From Segatella copri (GTDB taxonomy: Bacteria; Bacteroidota; Bacteroidia; Bacteroidales; Bacteroidaceae), in the NCBI RefSeq assembly GCF_019127135.1, contig NZ_JAHOEA010000009.1:1-64000 (forward strand): 64,000 nt of DNA, in the 5' to 3' direction. Each line of letters begins with the position of its first letter. The stretch's first letter is position 1. This document shows, one piece after another, positions 7,138-15,809 of this stretch. Under the pieces are notes generated by a model, which had not been told where the DNA came from, ran no database searches, and saw nothing but the letters and a program-made list of their open reading frames with translations. Made by a program: the position numbers and the translations under genes.

Positions 7138-7951
7138 AACGATAATCTGTTGGAGTAATGGTGAATATATAGTATTGATGCTTAGCGGCATTAGCCACCT
7201 GATAATAGATAATGCCATCGCCATAAATGTCATTTTGCTCGGTATGATGACCATGACCGTAAAGACAGCACATCAAACCTGGGAACTGATGCGTATAAAA
7301 ATTGAAGACCTTAGCTACATTATTATTAAACTGCTCTGAATAAGGGGCAGCATGCATACAGACAATGGTACGCGAAAAGTCATCTGCATCTGCCTTAACC
7401 TGCTCTTCCATGAAATCGAAATTAGGTACAGGGCGGGAATAGTCAAACTCAATAGCATTGGTATTGAGACAGACAAACTTTACCTTGCCGGCAATGAAAC
7501 TGAAATCCGGATTTCCAAAGATTTTCTCATAAGCCTGGTTACCTGTTCCCAAACAGTCATGATTACCCAGCAGAGCCACGTATGGAATCTTCAGTTTCTG
7601 AAGATAGTCACGGGTCCACTGGAACTCACGGGTAGCACCAAAGTCGGTAAGGTCTCCACAATGAATCACGAAATCGAGGGAATCACTGCGGCGATTGATA
7701 TCATTAACCTCACTCTTCAAATCATCCAACCACTGGTGCGAATCACTGATCATAGCAAAACGGATTGTATCTTTCGACTTGACTGCAGCCTCAATCTTCT
7801 GAATATTGGTAACATTCAAGTTTCTTGCCCCATCGATTTGCACATCATACGGATGAACATCGAAGACAGTATCGCAAGATGCCATCATACAGAGACTACA
7901 AACAGACAGGATATAGGAAATAATTTTATGCATTCTTGTCTTATTAATCAT
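7118..7951 (-). CDS. Metallophosphoesterase lipoprotein (calcineurin-like)
   Basis: A 277-residue calcineurin-type phosphoesterase with the full metal-ligand set: D70 and H72 (ISDSH), D100 (HCGD), N130-H131-D132 (LLGNHD), a later MHAAP and the closing GHGHH. An N-terminal hydrophobic segment ending in MMASC (Cys26) suggests a lipoprotein anchored in the cell envelope. The start at 7951 is preceded by an AAGGAG-like sequence, one of few Shine-Dalgarno matches in the window. The substrate is unknown; relatives act on nucleotides, phosphodiesters or phosphoproteins. Middle gene of the operon. Confidence 0.88.
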   Translation of the reverse strand: MINKTRMHKIISYILSVCSLCMMASCDTVFDVHPYDVQIDGARNLNVTNIQKIEAAVKSKDTIRFAMISDSHQWLDDLKSEVNDINRRSDSLDFVIHCGDLTDFGATREFQWTRDYLQKLKIPYVALLGNHDCLGTGNQAYEKIFGNPDFSFIAGKVKFVCLNTNAIEFDYSRPVPNFDFMEEQVKADADDFSRTIVCMHAAPYSEQFNNNVAKVFNFYTHQFPGLMCCLYGHGHHTEQNDIYGDGIIYYQVANAAKHQYYIFTITPTDYRYEVIEF

Positions 7952-7979
7952 TAAAACTCCTTTTTATAACTCAGAAATA

Positions 7980-8693
7980 CTACTTTTTCTTCTTTTTCAA
8001 CCTTGCATAGAAATTCTGCAAACGACCTGGCTGACAACCGGCATCGAGCAGTTTCTTCAAATCACGATAGGCTTCGTCTTTTCTTCCTAGCTGAATCAGA
8101 ATGTCAACATGATTGAAAGCAAAATCCTCGTTACCAGCATCCAGTTCCATCGCCTTAGCGTAATCAAACTCAGCCAGTTCAAGCATTCCCCTCTCCTTCT
8201 CCATGCCACCTCTTGCAGCATAAGCCATCGCACTGTCAGGGTATTGCTCTATCAGACCATTGATGCCGTCGTATGCCTCGGTATAATGCTTATCTTTCTC
8301 ATTGAGCAAAGCCAGACCGAGTTGCGCCTGGAAATTGCCAGGAACAAGTACCAGAAGATTCTGATAATCGAGACGTGCAAAGTTATAACGGAGCAACTTC
8401 TCATTGACAAAAGCACGATAGAACAAACCGGCGATACTGGTATTGTTCAGAAAGAGTACCTTATCAAGATCATCCTTTGCATATTGCCACTGTTCCAACT
8501 GGATATTCCAAGCAGCCTTTTTCAGTCGCAGATCGATACTGTCGGGATGATATGCAAGCACTTCTGTAGCCTTGGAGAGTGAATCGCGCAAGGCTTTATT
8601 CTGAGCAGCACGTGCCTTGTCGGCATCTACGTTCTGCGCAGATACAGATAAAGAAACCATCGATGCCAATAATAATGTATAATAACTTTTCAT
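7980..8693 (-). CDS. Periplasmic TPR protein
   Basis: A 237-residue protein with signal peptide [20 protein letters not shown] followed by tetratricopeptide-type helical pairs (for example SAMAYAARGGMEKERGMLELAEFDYAKAMELD) and a lysine-rich tail. TPR proteins mediate protein contacts; no partner can be named. The gene starts its operon. The promoter -7 box (8698-8705) ends only 4 nt before the ATG, so the mRNA is likely leaderless. Confidence 0.82.
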   Translation of the reverse strand: MKSYYTLLLASMVSLSVSAQNVDADKARAAQNKALRDSLSKATEVLAYHPDSIDLRLKKAAWNIQLEQWQYAKDDLDKVLFLNNTSIAGLFYRAFVNEKLLRYNFARLDYQNLLVLVPGNFQAQLGLALLNEKDKHYTEAYDGINGLIEQYPDSAMAYAARGGMEKERGMLELAEFDYAKAMELDAGNEDFAFNHVDILIQLGRKDEAYRDLKKLLDAGCQPGRLQNFYARLKKKKK

Positions 8694-8697
8694 GGTG

Positions 8698-8729
8698 CAA
8701 AGTTAAGAAGACTTTCGCAAACTGCCAAA
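8698..8729 (-). promoter_or_regulatory. Promoter of the TPR/phosphoesterase operon, apparently leaderless
   Basis: TTTG (8729-8726), 20-nt spacer, TAACTTTG (8705-8698). A perfect consensus; the coding start at 8693 coincides with the expected transcription start. Confidence 0.85.
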
Positions 8730-8799
8730 TAAAAAACTATAAAACTTATTTGAGTTTACAAAAAGAACTAAAATTCAGAAAGACAGGACAATCAACAAG

Positions 8800-8839
8800 A
8801 AAAGCCTTAAGAGAAAGAAACACTCCTCCTAAGGCTTTT
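8800..8839 (-). terminator. Terminator of the leu operon
   Basis: AAAAGCCTTA (8800-8809) pairs with TAAGGCTTTT (8830-8839), with T-rich flanks on both strands. It lies about 60 nt after the leuB stop. Confidence 0.85.
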
Positions 8840-8895
8840 ATCAAGAAAGCATCTGGATAGAAAATTCACCCAGCGCCGAAAAATCCATTTACAGA

Positions 8896-9957
8896 TTAAG
8901 CATTCTTAATCCAGTTAACGATCCACTCGCCAACCTCAGTTGTGCCATAGTGAGCACCGCCCTCTACCTGAATCTCAGGAGTGCGGACATTGGCATCGAG
9001 AGAAGCATCTACTGCCTTGCGAATCAAGGTACCCTCCTCGTTCAAACCGAAGTGCTCCAACAACATGGCTGCAGAAAGAATCTGAGCTACAGGGTTAGCC
9101 AGGTTCTTGCCAGCTGCCTGTGGCCATGAACCATGAACAGGCTCGAACAAAGGTGTGTGCTCACCGAGAGAGCTAGATGGCTGCAAGCCCATAGAACCGG
9201 TGATGCAAGAAGTCTCATCGGTCAGGATATCACCGAAGGTATTCTCTGTAACGATGACATCGAAGAATGTAGGCTCAGTCAACACGCGCATAGAAGCGTT
9301 GTCGATGAACATATAATCGGTGTTTACCTCAGGATACTGTGGCTCCATTTCCTTGGCAATCTGGCGCCAGAGACGAGAAGATGCCAATACGTTTGCCTTA
9401 TCTACTACTGTCAAGTGCTTATTGCGCTTCATGGCAAACTCGAAAGCTACCTTCAAAATGCGCTCAATCTCAGGACGGGTATAGATATCAGTATCGTATG
9501 CCTTGTCGTTATCCTGATACTTCTCACCGAAGTACATACCACCAGTCAACTCGCGGATTACTACGAAGTCAGCTCCCTTCAGGAGTTCATCCTTCAATGG
9601 TGACTTGTGGAGCAGGCAATCGAATGTAGCCACTGGGCGGACATTGGCAAAAAGACCCAACTTCTTACGCATAGCAAGCAAACCCTGCTCAGGACGAACC
9701 TTGGCTGTAGGGTTGTTGTCGAAACGTGGGTCACCAACGGCTGCGAAGAGCACTGCGTCAGCATCCATACAAGTCTTGAAGGTCTCATCTGGGAATGGGT
9801 CACCTACCTCATCGATAGCGTGAGCGCCGCAGATAGCCTCGTTGTAAGTAAACTCGTGGTTGAACTTCTCTGCAATGGCCTGCATAACTGCTACGCCCTG
9901 CTTCATAATCTCTGGTCCGATACCATCACCGGCGAGAACTGCAATGTTTAATTTCAT
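8896..9957 (-). CDS. leuB: 3-isopropylmalate dehydrogenase
   Basis: A 353-residue NAD-dependent decarboxylating dehydrogenase converting 3-isopropylmalate to 2-ketoisocaproate. It carries the family motifs [23 protein letters not shown] and [13 protein letters not shown] (metal and substrate site), and normal length. Cytosolic. Last gene of the leu operon, after the leuA/cimA paralogue. The 172-nt spacer before it contains five 21-bp repeat units, so its expression may be tuned separately from the upstream genes. Confidence 0.97.
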   Translation of the reverse strand: MKLNIAVLAGDGIGPEIMKQGVAVMQAIAEKFNHEFTYNEAICGAHAIDEVGDPFPDETFKTCMDADAVLFAAVGDPRFDNNPTAKVRPEQGLLAMRKKLGLFANVRPVATFDCLLHKSPLKDELLKGADFVVIRELTGGMYFGEKYQDNDKAYDTDIYTRPEIERILKVAFEFAMKRNKHLTVVDKANVLASSRLWRQIAKEMEPQYPEVNTDYMFIDNASMRVLTEPTFFDVIVTENTFGDILTDETSCITGSMGLQPSSSLGEHTPLFEPVHGSWPQAAGKNLANPVAQILSAAMLLEHFGLNEEGTLIRKAVDASLDANVRTPEIQVEGGAHYGTTEVGEWIVNWIKNA

Positions 9958-10031
9958 CTTATTTGTTTTTTTAATTGTTTATTTTTGAATGATTAAAGCT
10001 TTTGCCCTTACAGGGCGCATTGCTGAATAGA

Positions 10032-10136
10032 AACCTTCGGAGATGTTTGCATAACCTTCGGAGATATTTTCGTAACCTTCGGAGATATTTTCATAACCTT
10101 CGGAGATAATTTCGTAATCTTCGGAGATATTATTCC
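10032..10136. repeat. Five-unit 21-bp tandem array between the leuA/cimA paralogue and leuB
   Basis: Five 21-bp units begin at 10032, 10053, 10074, 10095 and 10116 with core AACCTTCGGAGAT (last unit AATCTTCGGAGAT). The last unit contains the stop codon of the paralogue (10130-10132). The unit at 10095-10115 is identical over all 21 bases to the unit at 46138-46158 behind recQ. Confidence 0.92.
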
Positions 10137-11728
10137 ATATCCAGATTTCGAGGCGATACAGCCTGTTCGTCGCTCTTATCTGCCTCATACATATTAATCA
10201 TCTTCAGCGTTGCCTTGATAGCTGCTTCTGTCTGGTCGGCATCCAAGCCTCGGGTACGCCAGATACGGTCACCTTCACGCCAAGTAATGACGGTCTGAAC
10301 GAGGGCATCTGTACGGCCACCAGGTGGGATGGTTACCTGATAGTTGTCGAGCTTTGGGAAGGTTTTGCCGAGCTTCACCTTGTAGATGTTGCGGAGGGCT
10401 TTTACGAAGGCATCATACTGACCATCACCAGAGCTACGGTCTTCATACTCCTTACCATCGATTTCTACCTTTACACTGGCTATTGGCTTCAAACCATAGG
10501 AGGTAGACACCATGTAACTGACCAGTTTTACCTTATCCTCAGGAGCTCCATGCTTCAATACATCGCTCACGATGTATGGCAGATCGTCCTGGGTTACCAG
10601 TTCCTTACGGTCGCCGAGTTCTGTGATTCGCTTGGTTACGGCCTTAGTCTGCTCCGGAGTCAACTCCAATCCCAGCTCGTTGAGGTTCTGGATGATGTTC
10701 GCCTTACCGGAATTCTTACCCAACGCATATTCACGATGTCGGCCGAAACGCTCTGGTACCAGGTCGTTGCAATAAAGCTTATCCTTGTTATCACCATCGG
10801 CATGCACACCAGCCACCTGGGTGAAGACATTGTCTCCTACTACCGGTGTATTCGGAGCCACGGCGATGCCACTATATCCTTCTACCAATCGGGAGATATC
10901 GTTCAACCGGTCCTCCTTGATGTTGGTCTTTGCCTCAAACATATCCTTCAGAATCACCTGAACACTCGCCAATGGTGCGTTACCACAGCGCTCGCCCAAG
11001 CCATTCACTGTAACATGAAGACCTTTTGCACCGCTTAATACGGCAGCCAGAGAGTTGCTCACCGCCAAATCGTAGTCGTTATGAGCATGAAAATCGAAGT
11101 GAGAATTCGGATAACGGCGAACCATCTGTCGCATATACTCCACACACTGCAATGGGTTCAGAATACCCAGAGTATCAGGTAGGAGGAATCGCTTGATAGG
11201 CAGTTTCACCAACTCATCCATCATCATGAAGAGATAGTCACGGCTGTCGCGCATACCGCTCGACCAGTCCTCCAGGTAGAGATTCACGGTGAATCCCTTG
11301 CTCAAAGCATAATCGATGGTCTGCTTGATATGAGCGAGATGCTCCTCAGGCGACATCTTGAGCTGCTGGGTACAGTGCTTATAGCTACCCTTAGCCAAGA
11401 GGTTGATGACATGACCACCGCATTCGGCTATCCAATCCACACTCTTGTTGTTATCCACGAATCCCAATACCTCAACGGAATCCAATTTACCTATGGTCTT
11501 GGCATAACGGCAAATTCGAGCGACAGCATCCTTTTCGCCTTCCGACACACGCGCTGAAGCCACCTCAATGCGATCTACATTGATATCATGCAACAGCATT
11601 CTTGCTATCATCAATTTCTCGTGAGGAAGGAAACTGACACCATTGGTCTGCTCGCCGTCGCGCAACGTGCAATCCATGATTTCAATCTCCTTGAAGCGGG
11701 AATTATCTCTCTTTGCGTTAACGTTCAT
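10130..11728 (-). CDS. cimA: 2-isopropylmalate/citramalate synthase paralogue (probable CimA)
   Basis: A 532-residue HMGL-type Claisen condensing enzyme: IMDCTLRDGEQ at the start (metal Asp, catalytic Arg), FHAHND (His-x-His metal site), NGLGERCGNAPL, and a C-terminal allosteric regulatory domain. It sits between leuD and leuB and is the second such enzyme in the operon. The duplication, together with divergence from the leuA in the same operon, suggests a different substrate, most plausibly pyruvate (citramalate for isoleucine), but homocitrate-type or a second LeuA remain possible. It starts 2 nt after the leuD stop. Confidence 0.75.
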   Translation of the reverse strand: MNVNAKRDNSRFKEIEIMDCTLRDGEQTNGVSFLPHEKLMIARMLLHDINVDRIEVASARVSEGEKDAVARICRYAKTIGKLDSVEVLGFVDNNKSVDWIAECGGHVINLLAKGSYKHCTQQLKMSPEEHLAHIKQTIDYALSKGFTVNLYLEDWSSGMRDSRDYLFMMMDELVKLPIKRFLLPDTLGILNPLQCVEYMRQMVRRYPNSHFDFHAHNDYDLAVSNSLAAVLSGAKGLHVTVNGLGERCGNAPLASVQVILKDMFEAKTNIKEDRLNDISRLVEGYSGIAVAPNTPVVGDNVFTQVAGVHADGDNKDKLYCNDLVPERFGRHREYALGKNSGKANIIQNLNELGLELTPEQTKAVTKRITELGDRKELVTQDDLPYIVSDVLKHGAPEDKVKLVSYMVSTSYGLKPIASVKVEIDGKEYEDRSSGDGQYDAFVKALRNIYKVKLGKTFPKLDNYQVTIPPGGRTDALVQTVITWREGDRIWRTRGLDADQTEAAIKATLKMINMYEADKSDEQAVSPRNLDME

Positions 11729-11730
11729 AA

Positions 11731-12321
11731 TTACTTGTTTTTAACTTCCCAAGCCTCTACCTTGTCACGGTTCTGAACGAGGAAATCTACATCGTCCAAA
11801 CCGTTCTCCAGGCAGTGCTTCTTGTAGCCATTGATTTCAAAGTGCTCGCTCTTGCCGGTAGCAAGATTGGTCACAGTCTGGTTAGGAAGATCTACCTTCA
11901 CCTCTGTCTTGTGATCCTTGTCAATGCTCTCAAAGAGCTCCTTCAGGAATTCCTCGCTTACCACTACTGGCAATACGAGGTTGTTCAGCTCGTTATTCTT
12001 GTGGATATCAGCAAAGAAAGAACTGATAACCACACGGAAGCCTGCACCTGCGATAGCCCAGGCAGCGTGCTCACGGGAAGAACCGGAGCCGAAGTTCTTA
12101 CCAGCTACGAGGATGACGCCACTGTAAGAAGGGTCGTTCATCACGAAGTCTGGCTTTGGAGTTCCGTCGGCATTATAACGCCAGTCGCGGAAGAGGTTGT
12201 CGCCCATACCCTCCTTGTCGATAGCCTTGAGGAAGCGGGCTGGTATGATCTGGTCTGTATCTACATTCTCCAAAGGAAGAGGAATGCAGCTTGATGTAAT
12301 TACATTGAATTTCTGTTTCAT
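11731..12321 (-). CDS. leuD: 3-isopropylmalate dehydratase small subunit
   Basis: A 196-residue aconitase swivel domain with DTDQIIPARFLK and GSGSSREHAAWAI (substrate-binding loop). It pairs with LeuC to isomerise 2- to 3-isopropylmalate in the cytosol; in the same operon it would also serve citramalate isomerisation if the next gene is CimA. Full length for the family. Confidence 0.97.
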   Translation of the reverse strand: MKQKFNVITSSCIPLPLENVDTDQIIPARFLKAIDKEGMGDNLFRDWRYNADGTPKPDFVMNDPSYSGVILVAGKNFGSGSSREHAAWAIAGAGFRVVISSFFADIHKNNELNNLVLPVVVSEEFLKELFESIDKDHKTEVKVDLPNQTVTNLATGKSEHFEINGYKKHCLENGLDDVDFLVQNRDKVEAWEVKNK

Positions 12322-12400
12322 CGTTGTTGTAATGTTTAATTTTTAATGTTTAGTGTTTACTTGATTGAATCGTGATTGATAGTTATAAGGCGAAGCCCAA

Positions 12401-12432
12401 CTAATCACTAATCACTAATCATTAATCACTAT
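12401..12432. repeat. Heptanucleotide repeats directly after the leuC stop
   Basis: Four tandem heptamers CTAATCA, CTAATCA, CTAATCA, TTAATCA (AGTGATT-type on the sense strand) end 2 nt from the leuC stop codon (12433-12435). They fill part of the 111-nt leuC-leuD spacer. Confidence 0.85.
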
Positions 12433-13827
12433 TTACATAAACTCTCTTGGGTCGGTAATCTTACCTGTGATAGCGGCAGCGGCAGCTACGTATGGACTGG
12501 CAAGGATTGTGCGGGAACCTGGTCCCTGACGACCCTCGAAGTTACGGTTAGATGTACTTACAGAGTACTTGCCTGCAGGAATTTTATCATCGTTCATTGC
12601 CAAGCAGGCAGAGCATCCTGGCTGACGGATTTCGAAGCCGGCAGCCTCTACAATCTTATCAATTCCCTCTTCACGTATCTGCTTATCAACCAACCATGAA
12701 CCTGGTACAAGCCAAGCTGTAACACCCTCTGCTTTCTTCTTTCCTTTAACCAAAGATGCAAAAGCACGGAAGTCTTCGATACGGCCATTGGTACATGCGC
12801 CCAGGAATACATAATCGATAGGATGACCCTCGAGTTTCTCGCCTGGCTGGAAGCCCATGTAGTTGAGGCTCTTCTTGAAACCAGCCTGCTCTTCCTCTGG
12901 AATCTCATCGAGTGTTGGGATATTCTCTGTGATACCGATACCCATACCAGGATTGGTACCATAGGTGATACGTGGTTCGATATCCTTGGCGTCGAAAGTC
13001 AACTCCTTGTCGAAGACAGCATCATCGCCACTCTTCAAGGTCTTCCAGTAAGCTACAGCCTTGTCCCACTCTTCACCCTTAGGTGCATATTCACGACCCT
13101 TGATGTACTCGAATGTTGTCTCATCAGGAGCTACGAAACCACCACGGGCACCCATCTCGATAGAAAGGTTACAGAGGGTAAGACGACCTTCCATTGACAT
13201 ATCCTTCACTACATCGCCACTGTACTCAACGAAGTAACCGGTAGCACCCGAAGTAGTGAGCTGGCTCATCAGATAGAGCGCAACGTCCTTGGCTGTAACA
13301 CCCTTGCTGAGCTTTCCGTTGATGCTGATACGCATAGACTTTGGCTTGCTCTGGAGAATACACTGTGAAGCCATCACCATCTCGACCTCAGAAGTACCGA
13401 TACCGAAGGCAACGGCACCCATAGCACCATGGGTAGAAGTATGAGAGTCACCACAAACGATGGTCATACCAGGAAGAGAAAGACCCTTCTCAGGACCAAC
13501 CACGTGGATGATACCATTGTCCTTGGTGTTCATGGCAAAGTGGGTTACACCGAAATCAGCGGTGTTCTTTGCCAATGTATCTACCTGTTTCTTTGAGATA
13601 GGATCCTCGATAGGTTTGTCCTGATCGTGGGTTGGAGTATTATGGTCAGGCATACAGAAAATCTGGTCTGGACGGAACATCTTGAGTCCGCGTGCTCGCA
13701 TACCAGCGAATGCCTGAGGTGATGTTACTTCGTGACAGTAGAGACGGTCGATGTAAAGCTGAGTAGGACCGTCCGGAACAATCTGGACAACGTGCTTGTC
13801 CCAAATCTTGTCGAATAATGTATTCAT
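12433..13827 (-). CDS. leuC: 3-isopropylmalate dehydratase large subunit
   Basis: A 464-residue aconitase-family subunit with an Fe-S cluster. Cluster cysteines are visible in GACTNGR and in [26 protein letters not shown] is the family signature. It forms the heterodimer with LeuD. Second gene of the operon, 23 nt after leuA. Confidence 0.97.
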   Translation of the reverse strand: MNTLFDKIWDKHVVQIVPDGPTQLYIDRLYCHEVTSPQAFAGMRARGLKMFRPDQIFCMPDHNTPTHDQDKPIEDPISKKQVDTLAKNTADFGVTHFAMNTKDNGIIHVVGPEKGLSLPGMTIVCGDSHTSTHGAMGAVAFGIGTSEVEMVMASQCILQSKPKSMRISINGKLSKGVTAKDVALYLMSQLTTSGATGYFVEYSGDVVKDMSMEGRLTLCNLSIEMGARGGFVAPDETTFEYIKGREYAPKGEEWDKAVAYWKTLKSGDDAVFDKELTFDAKDIEPRITYGTNPGMGIGITENIPTLDEIPEEEQAGFKKSLNYMGFQPGEKLEGHPIDYVFLGACTNGRIEDFRAFASLVKGKKKAEGVTAWLVPGSWLVDKQIREEGIDKIVEAAGFEIRQPGCSACLAMNDDKIPAGKYSVSTSNRNFEGRQGPGSRTILASPYVAAAAAITGKITDPREFM

Positions 13828-13850
13828 AATATCTCTTGTTATATATATGT

Positions 13851-15353
13851 TTATCTAATCTTAAACTTGTTAATACAATCAATGTAAGCCTCAACAGAAG
13901 CTGTAACGATGTCGGTATCTGCACCGAAGCCATAATAAACATGACCATCGTATTCCACCTGCATGTGAACCTTGCCCACATCGTCAGAGCCCTTGTCGAT
14001 TGCCTGGATAGTGAACTCCTTGAGATTCATCTCCTTTGTAATGATCTTCTTGAGAGCATTGATAGCAGCATCTACCGGACCGTTACCAGATGATGCAGCC
14101 TCAAACTTCTGACCTGCAATATCAAGTCCGATACTTGCCACGCTCTTCACGCCCTTACCTGTAGTAACCTGCAACCAGTCGAGCTGAACGCCATGCTTGT
14201 CAGCAGAATCAGCACCGGCAAGCATCAATACATCCTCATCGGTAACTTCCTTCTTCTTATCAGCCAGTTGGAGGAACTTCTTGTAAATCTTGTCGAGTTT
14301 CTCCTCATCATTAATCTCTACACCATTGACATGAAGACGATACTTCAATGCTGCACGACCAGAACGGGCTGTCAGAACGATAGCATTGTCATCCAATCCA
14401 ACTTCCTTAGGATCAATGATTTCATAAGTCTGAACATTCTTCAAGACGCCATCCTGATGGATACCAGAAGAATGAGCAAATGCATTGCGACCCACGATAG
14501 CCTTGTTTGGCTGGACAGGCATATTCATCAGACTGCTCACCATGCGTGAGGTAGGAATAATCTTGGTGGTATTGATGTTGGTATCAATATTGATATGCTT
14601 GTGACACTTCAGAATCATGGCAATCTCTTCGAGCGAAGTATTACCTGCACGCTCACCGATACCATTGATGGTAACCTCTACCTGACGTGCACCATTCAAT
14701 ACACCCTGCAGAGTATTGGCAGTTGCCATACCGAGGTCGTTATGGCAGTGAGTAGAAAGGCGTGCCTTATCAATGCCATCAACATGTTCCATGAGATACT
14801 TGATTTTGTCACCATATTCATCAGGCAGACAATAACCTGTTGTATCAGGAATGTTCACTACAGTTGCACCCGCCTTGACAACAGCCTCAACGACACGAGC
14901 CAGATACTCATTATCGGTACGGCCTGCATCCTCAGCATAGAACTCAACGTCCTCAACATACTTTTTGGCATATTTGACTGCAGCTACAGCGCGTTCGATG
15001 ATTTCCTCACGGGTAGAATTGAACTTATACTTGATATGACTATCGCTGGTACCGATACCGGTATGGATTCTCTTATGCTTAGCATACTGCAAAGCCTCAG
15101 CAGCACAATCAATATCCTTTTCTACGGCACGGGTAAGTGCACAAATAGTTGGCCAGGTTACAGCCTTAGAGATTTCTACTACTGAATTGAAGTCACCCGG
15201 ACTTGATATTGGAAATCCAGCCTCAATTACATCCACGCCCAACTGCTCCAGTTGCTTTGCCACTTGAATCTTCTCAACTGTGTTCAACTGACATCCCGGA
15301 ACCTGTTCGCCATCGCGGAGGGTCGTGTCGAAAATGTATAATCTGTCACTCAT
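13851..15353 (-). CDS. leuA: 2-isopropylmalate synthase
   Basis: A 500-residue enzyme condensing acetyl-CoA and 2-ketoisovalerate, the committed step to leucine. Motifs: [22 protein letters not shown] (His-x-His metal site), [25 protein letters not shown] and a C-terminal LeuA dimer/feedback domain (about 390-500). First structural gene of the operon, behind a 250-nt leader containing a putative attenuator. Confidence 0.96.
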   Translation of the reverse strand: MSDRLYIFDTTLRDGEQVPGCQLNTVEKIQVAKQLEQLGVDVIEAGFPISSPGDFNSVVEISKAVTWPTICALTRAVEKDIDCAAEALQYAKHKRIHTGIGTSDSHIKYKFNSTREEIIERAVAAVKYAKKYVEDVEFYAEDAGRTDNEYLARVVEAVVKAGATVVNIPDTTGYCLPDEYGDKIKYLMEHVDGIDKARLSTHCHNDLGMATANTLQGVLNGARQVEVTINGIGERAGNTSLEEIAMILKCHKHINIDTNINTTKIIPTSRMVSSLMNMPVQPNKAIVGRNAFAHSSGIHQDGVLKNVQTYEIIDPKEVGLDDNAIVLTARSGRAALKYRLHVNGVEINDEEKLDKIYKKFLQLADKKKEVTDEDVLMLAGADSADKHGVQLDWLQVTTGKGVKSVASIGLDIAGQKFEAASSGNGPVDAAINALKKIITKEMNLKEFTIQAIDKGSDDVGKVHMQVEYDGHVYYGFGADTDIVTASVEAYIDCINKFKIR

Positions 15354-15454
15354 ATCTTTAAAATTTTAAATTTACACCTTAATTAATATATAAGAGCCTC
15401 ATATTCTGAACACACACGTTTAAATCGCAATCCATGCAGCAGCATCAGATAAAG

Positions 15455-15501
15455 TAAAAAGCCTTCCCCCACTCCATAGACGGAAGTGTAGAAAGGCTTT
15501 T
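15455..15501 (-). terminator. Leu operon attenuator terminator
   Basis: On the minus strand AAAAGCCTTTC (15501-15491) pairs with GAAGGCTTTTT (15466-15456), with a further inner stem CACTTCC/GGAGTG. A run of T follows. It lies 19 nt after the leader-peptide stop codon and about 100 nt before leuA, the classical attenuator position. Confidence 0.8.
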
Positions 15502-15519
15502 AATATCTTATGCGATGAA

Positions 15520-15606
15520 CTATACGCACACCTTATCACTTCCGCCCACAAGCTGCAGTCGAAGTCGAATAATAATGCTTGTAATGTTCAACGATGTTGT
15601 TCTCAT
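15520..15606 (-). CDS. leuL: Putative leu operon leader peptide (28 aa)
   Basis: A small frame with ATG at 15606 and TAG at 15522-15520. Its 28 codons include four Leu, four Ile and three Val; the central segment SIIIRLRLQLV holds three consecutive ATT Ile codons and three Leu codons within eleven. It starts about 30 nt after the promoter and is followed by a terminator hairpin. Ribosome stalling at Ile/Leu codons under starvation would be expected to prevent terminator formation, as in classical amino-acid operon attenuation. The Ile codons fit an operon that also carries a probable citramalate synthase. The symbol follows the enterobacterial analogue and does not imply homology. Confidence 0.7.
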   Translation of the reverse strand: MRTTSLNITSIIIRLRLQLVGGSDKVCV

Positions 15607-15642
15607 ATCTATCTCATTATGTTATATTCTTAAATTCGCATG

Positions 15643-15674
15643 CAAAGGTAACACTTTTATTTGATACCGGCAAA
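15643..15674 (-). promoter_or_regulatory. Promoter of the leu operon
   Basis: TTTG (15674-15671), 20-nt spacer, TACCTTTG (15650-15643): a perfect consensus. The transcription start would be near 15638, giving a leader of about 285 nt including the leader peptide and attenuator. Confidence 0.88.
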
Positions 15675-15809
15675 CAATTTATAACTTTTTTAATAGAAAT
15701 GATAACAAATTCCTATATTCTTATAGTTTTTTCACCCAAAAACGTTAATTCTGTGCAAGAATTTGGCGAAAAAGCCAGTTTTTGAGTGAAAAACCAACAA
15801 ACTCTAACC

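Noticed and set aside
9979..10188. 69-codon minus frame through the 21-bp array encoding ISEGYEN repeats
   Set aside because: Because 21 is divisible by three, any open frame over the array gives a 7-residue repeat. The frame lacks a start signal and overlaps the paralogue's end; more likely a by-product of the DNA repeat.
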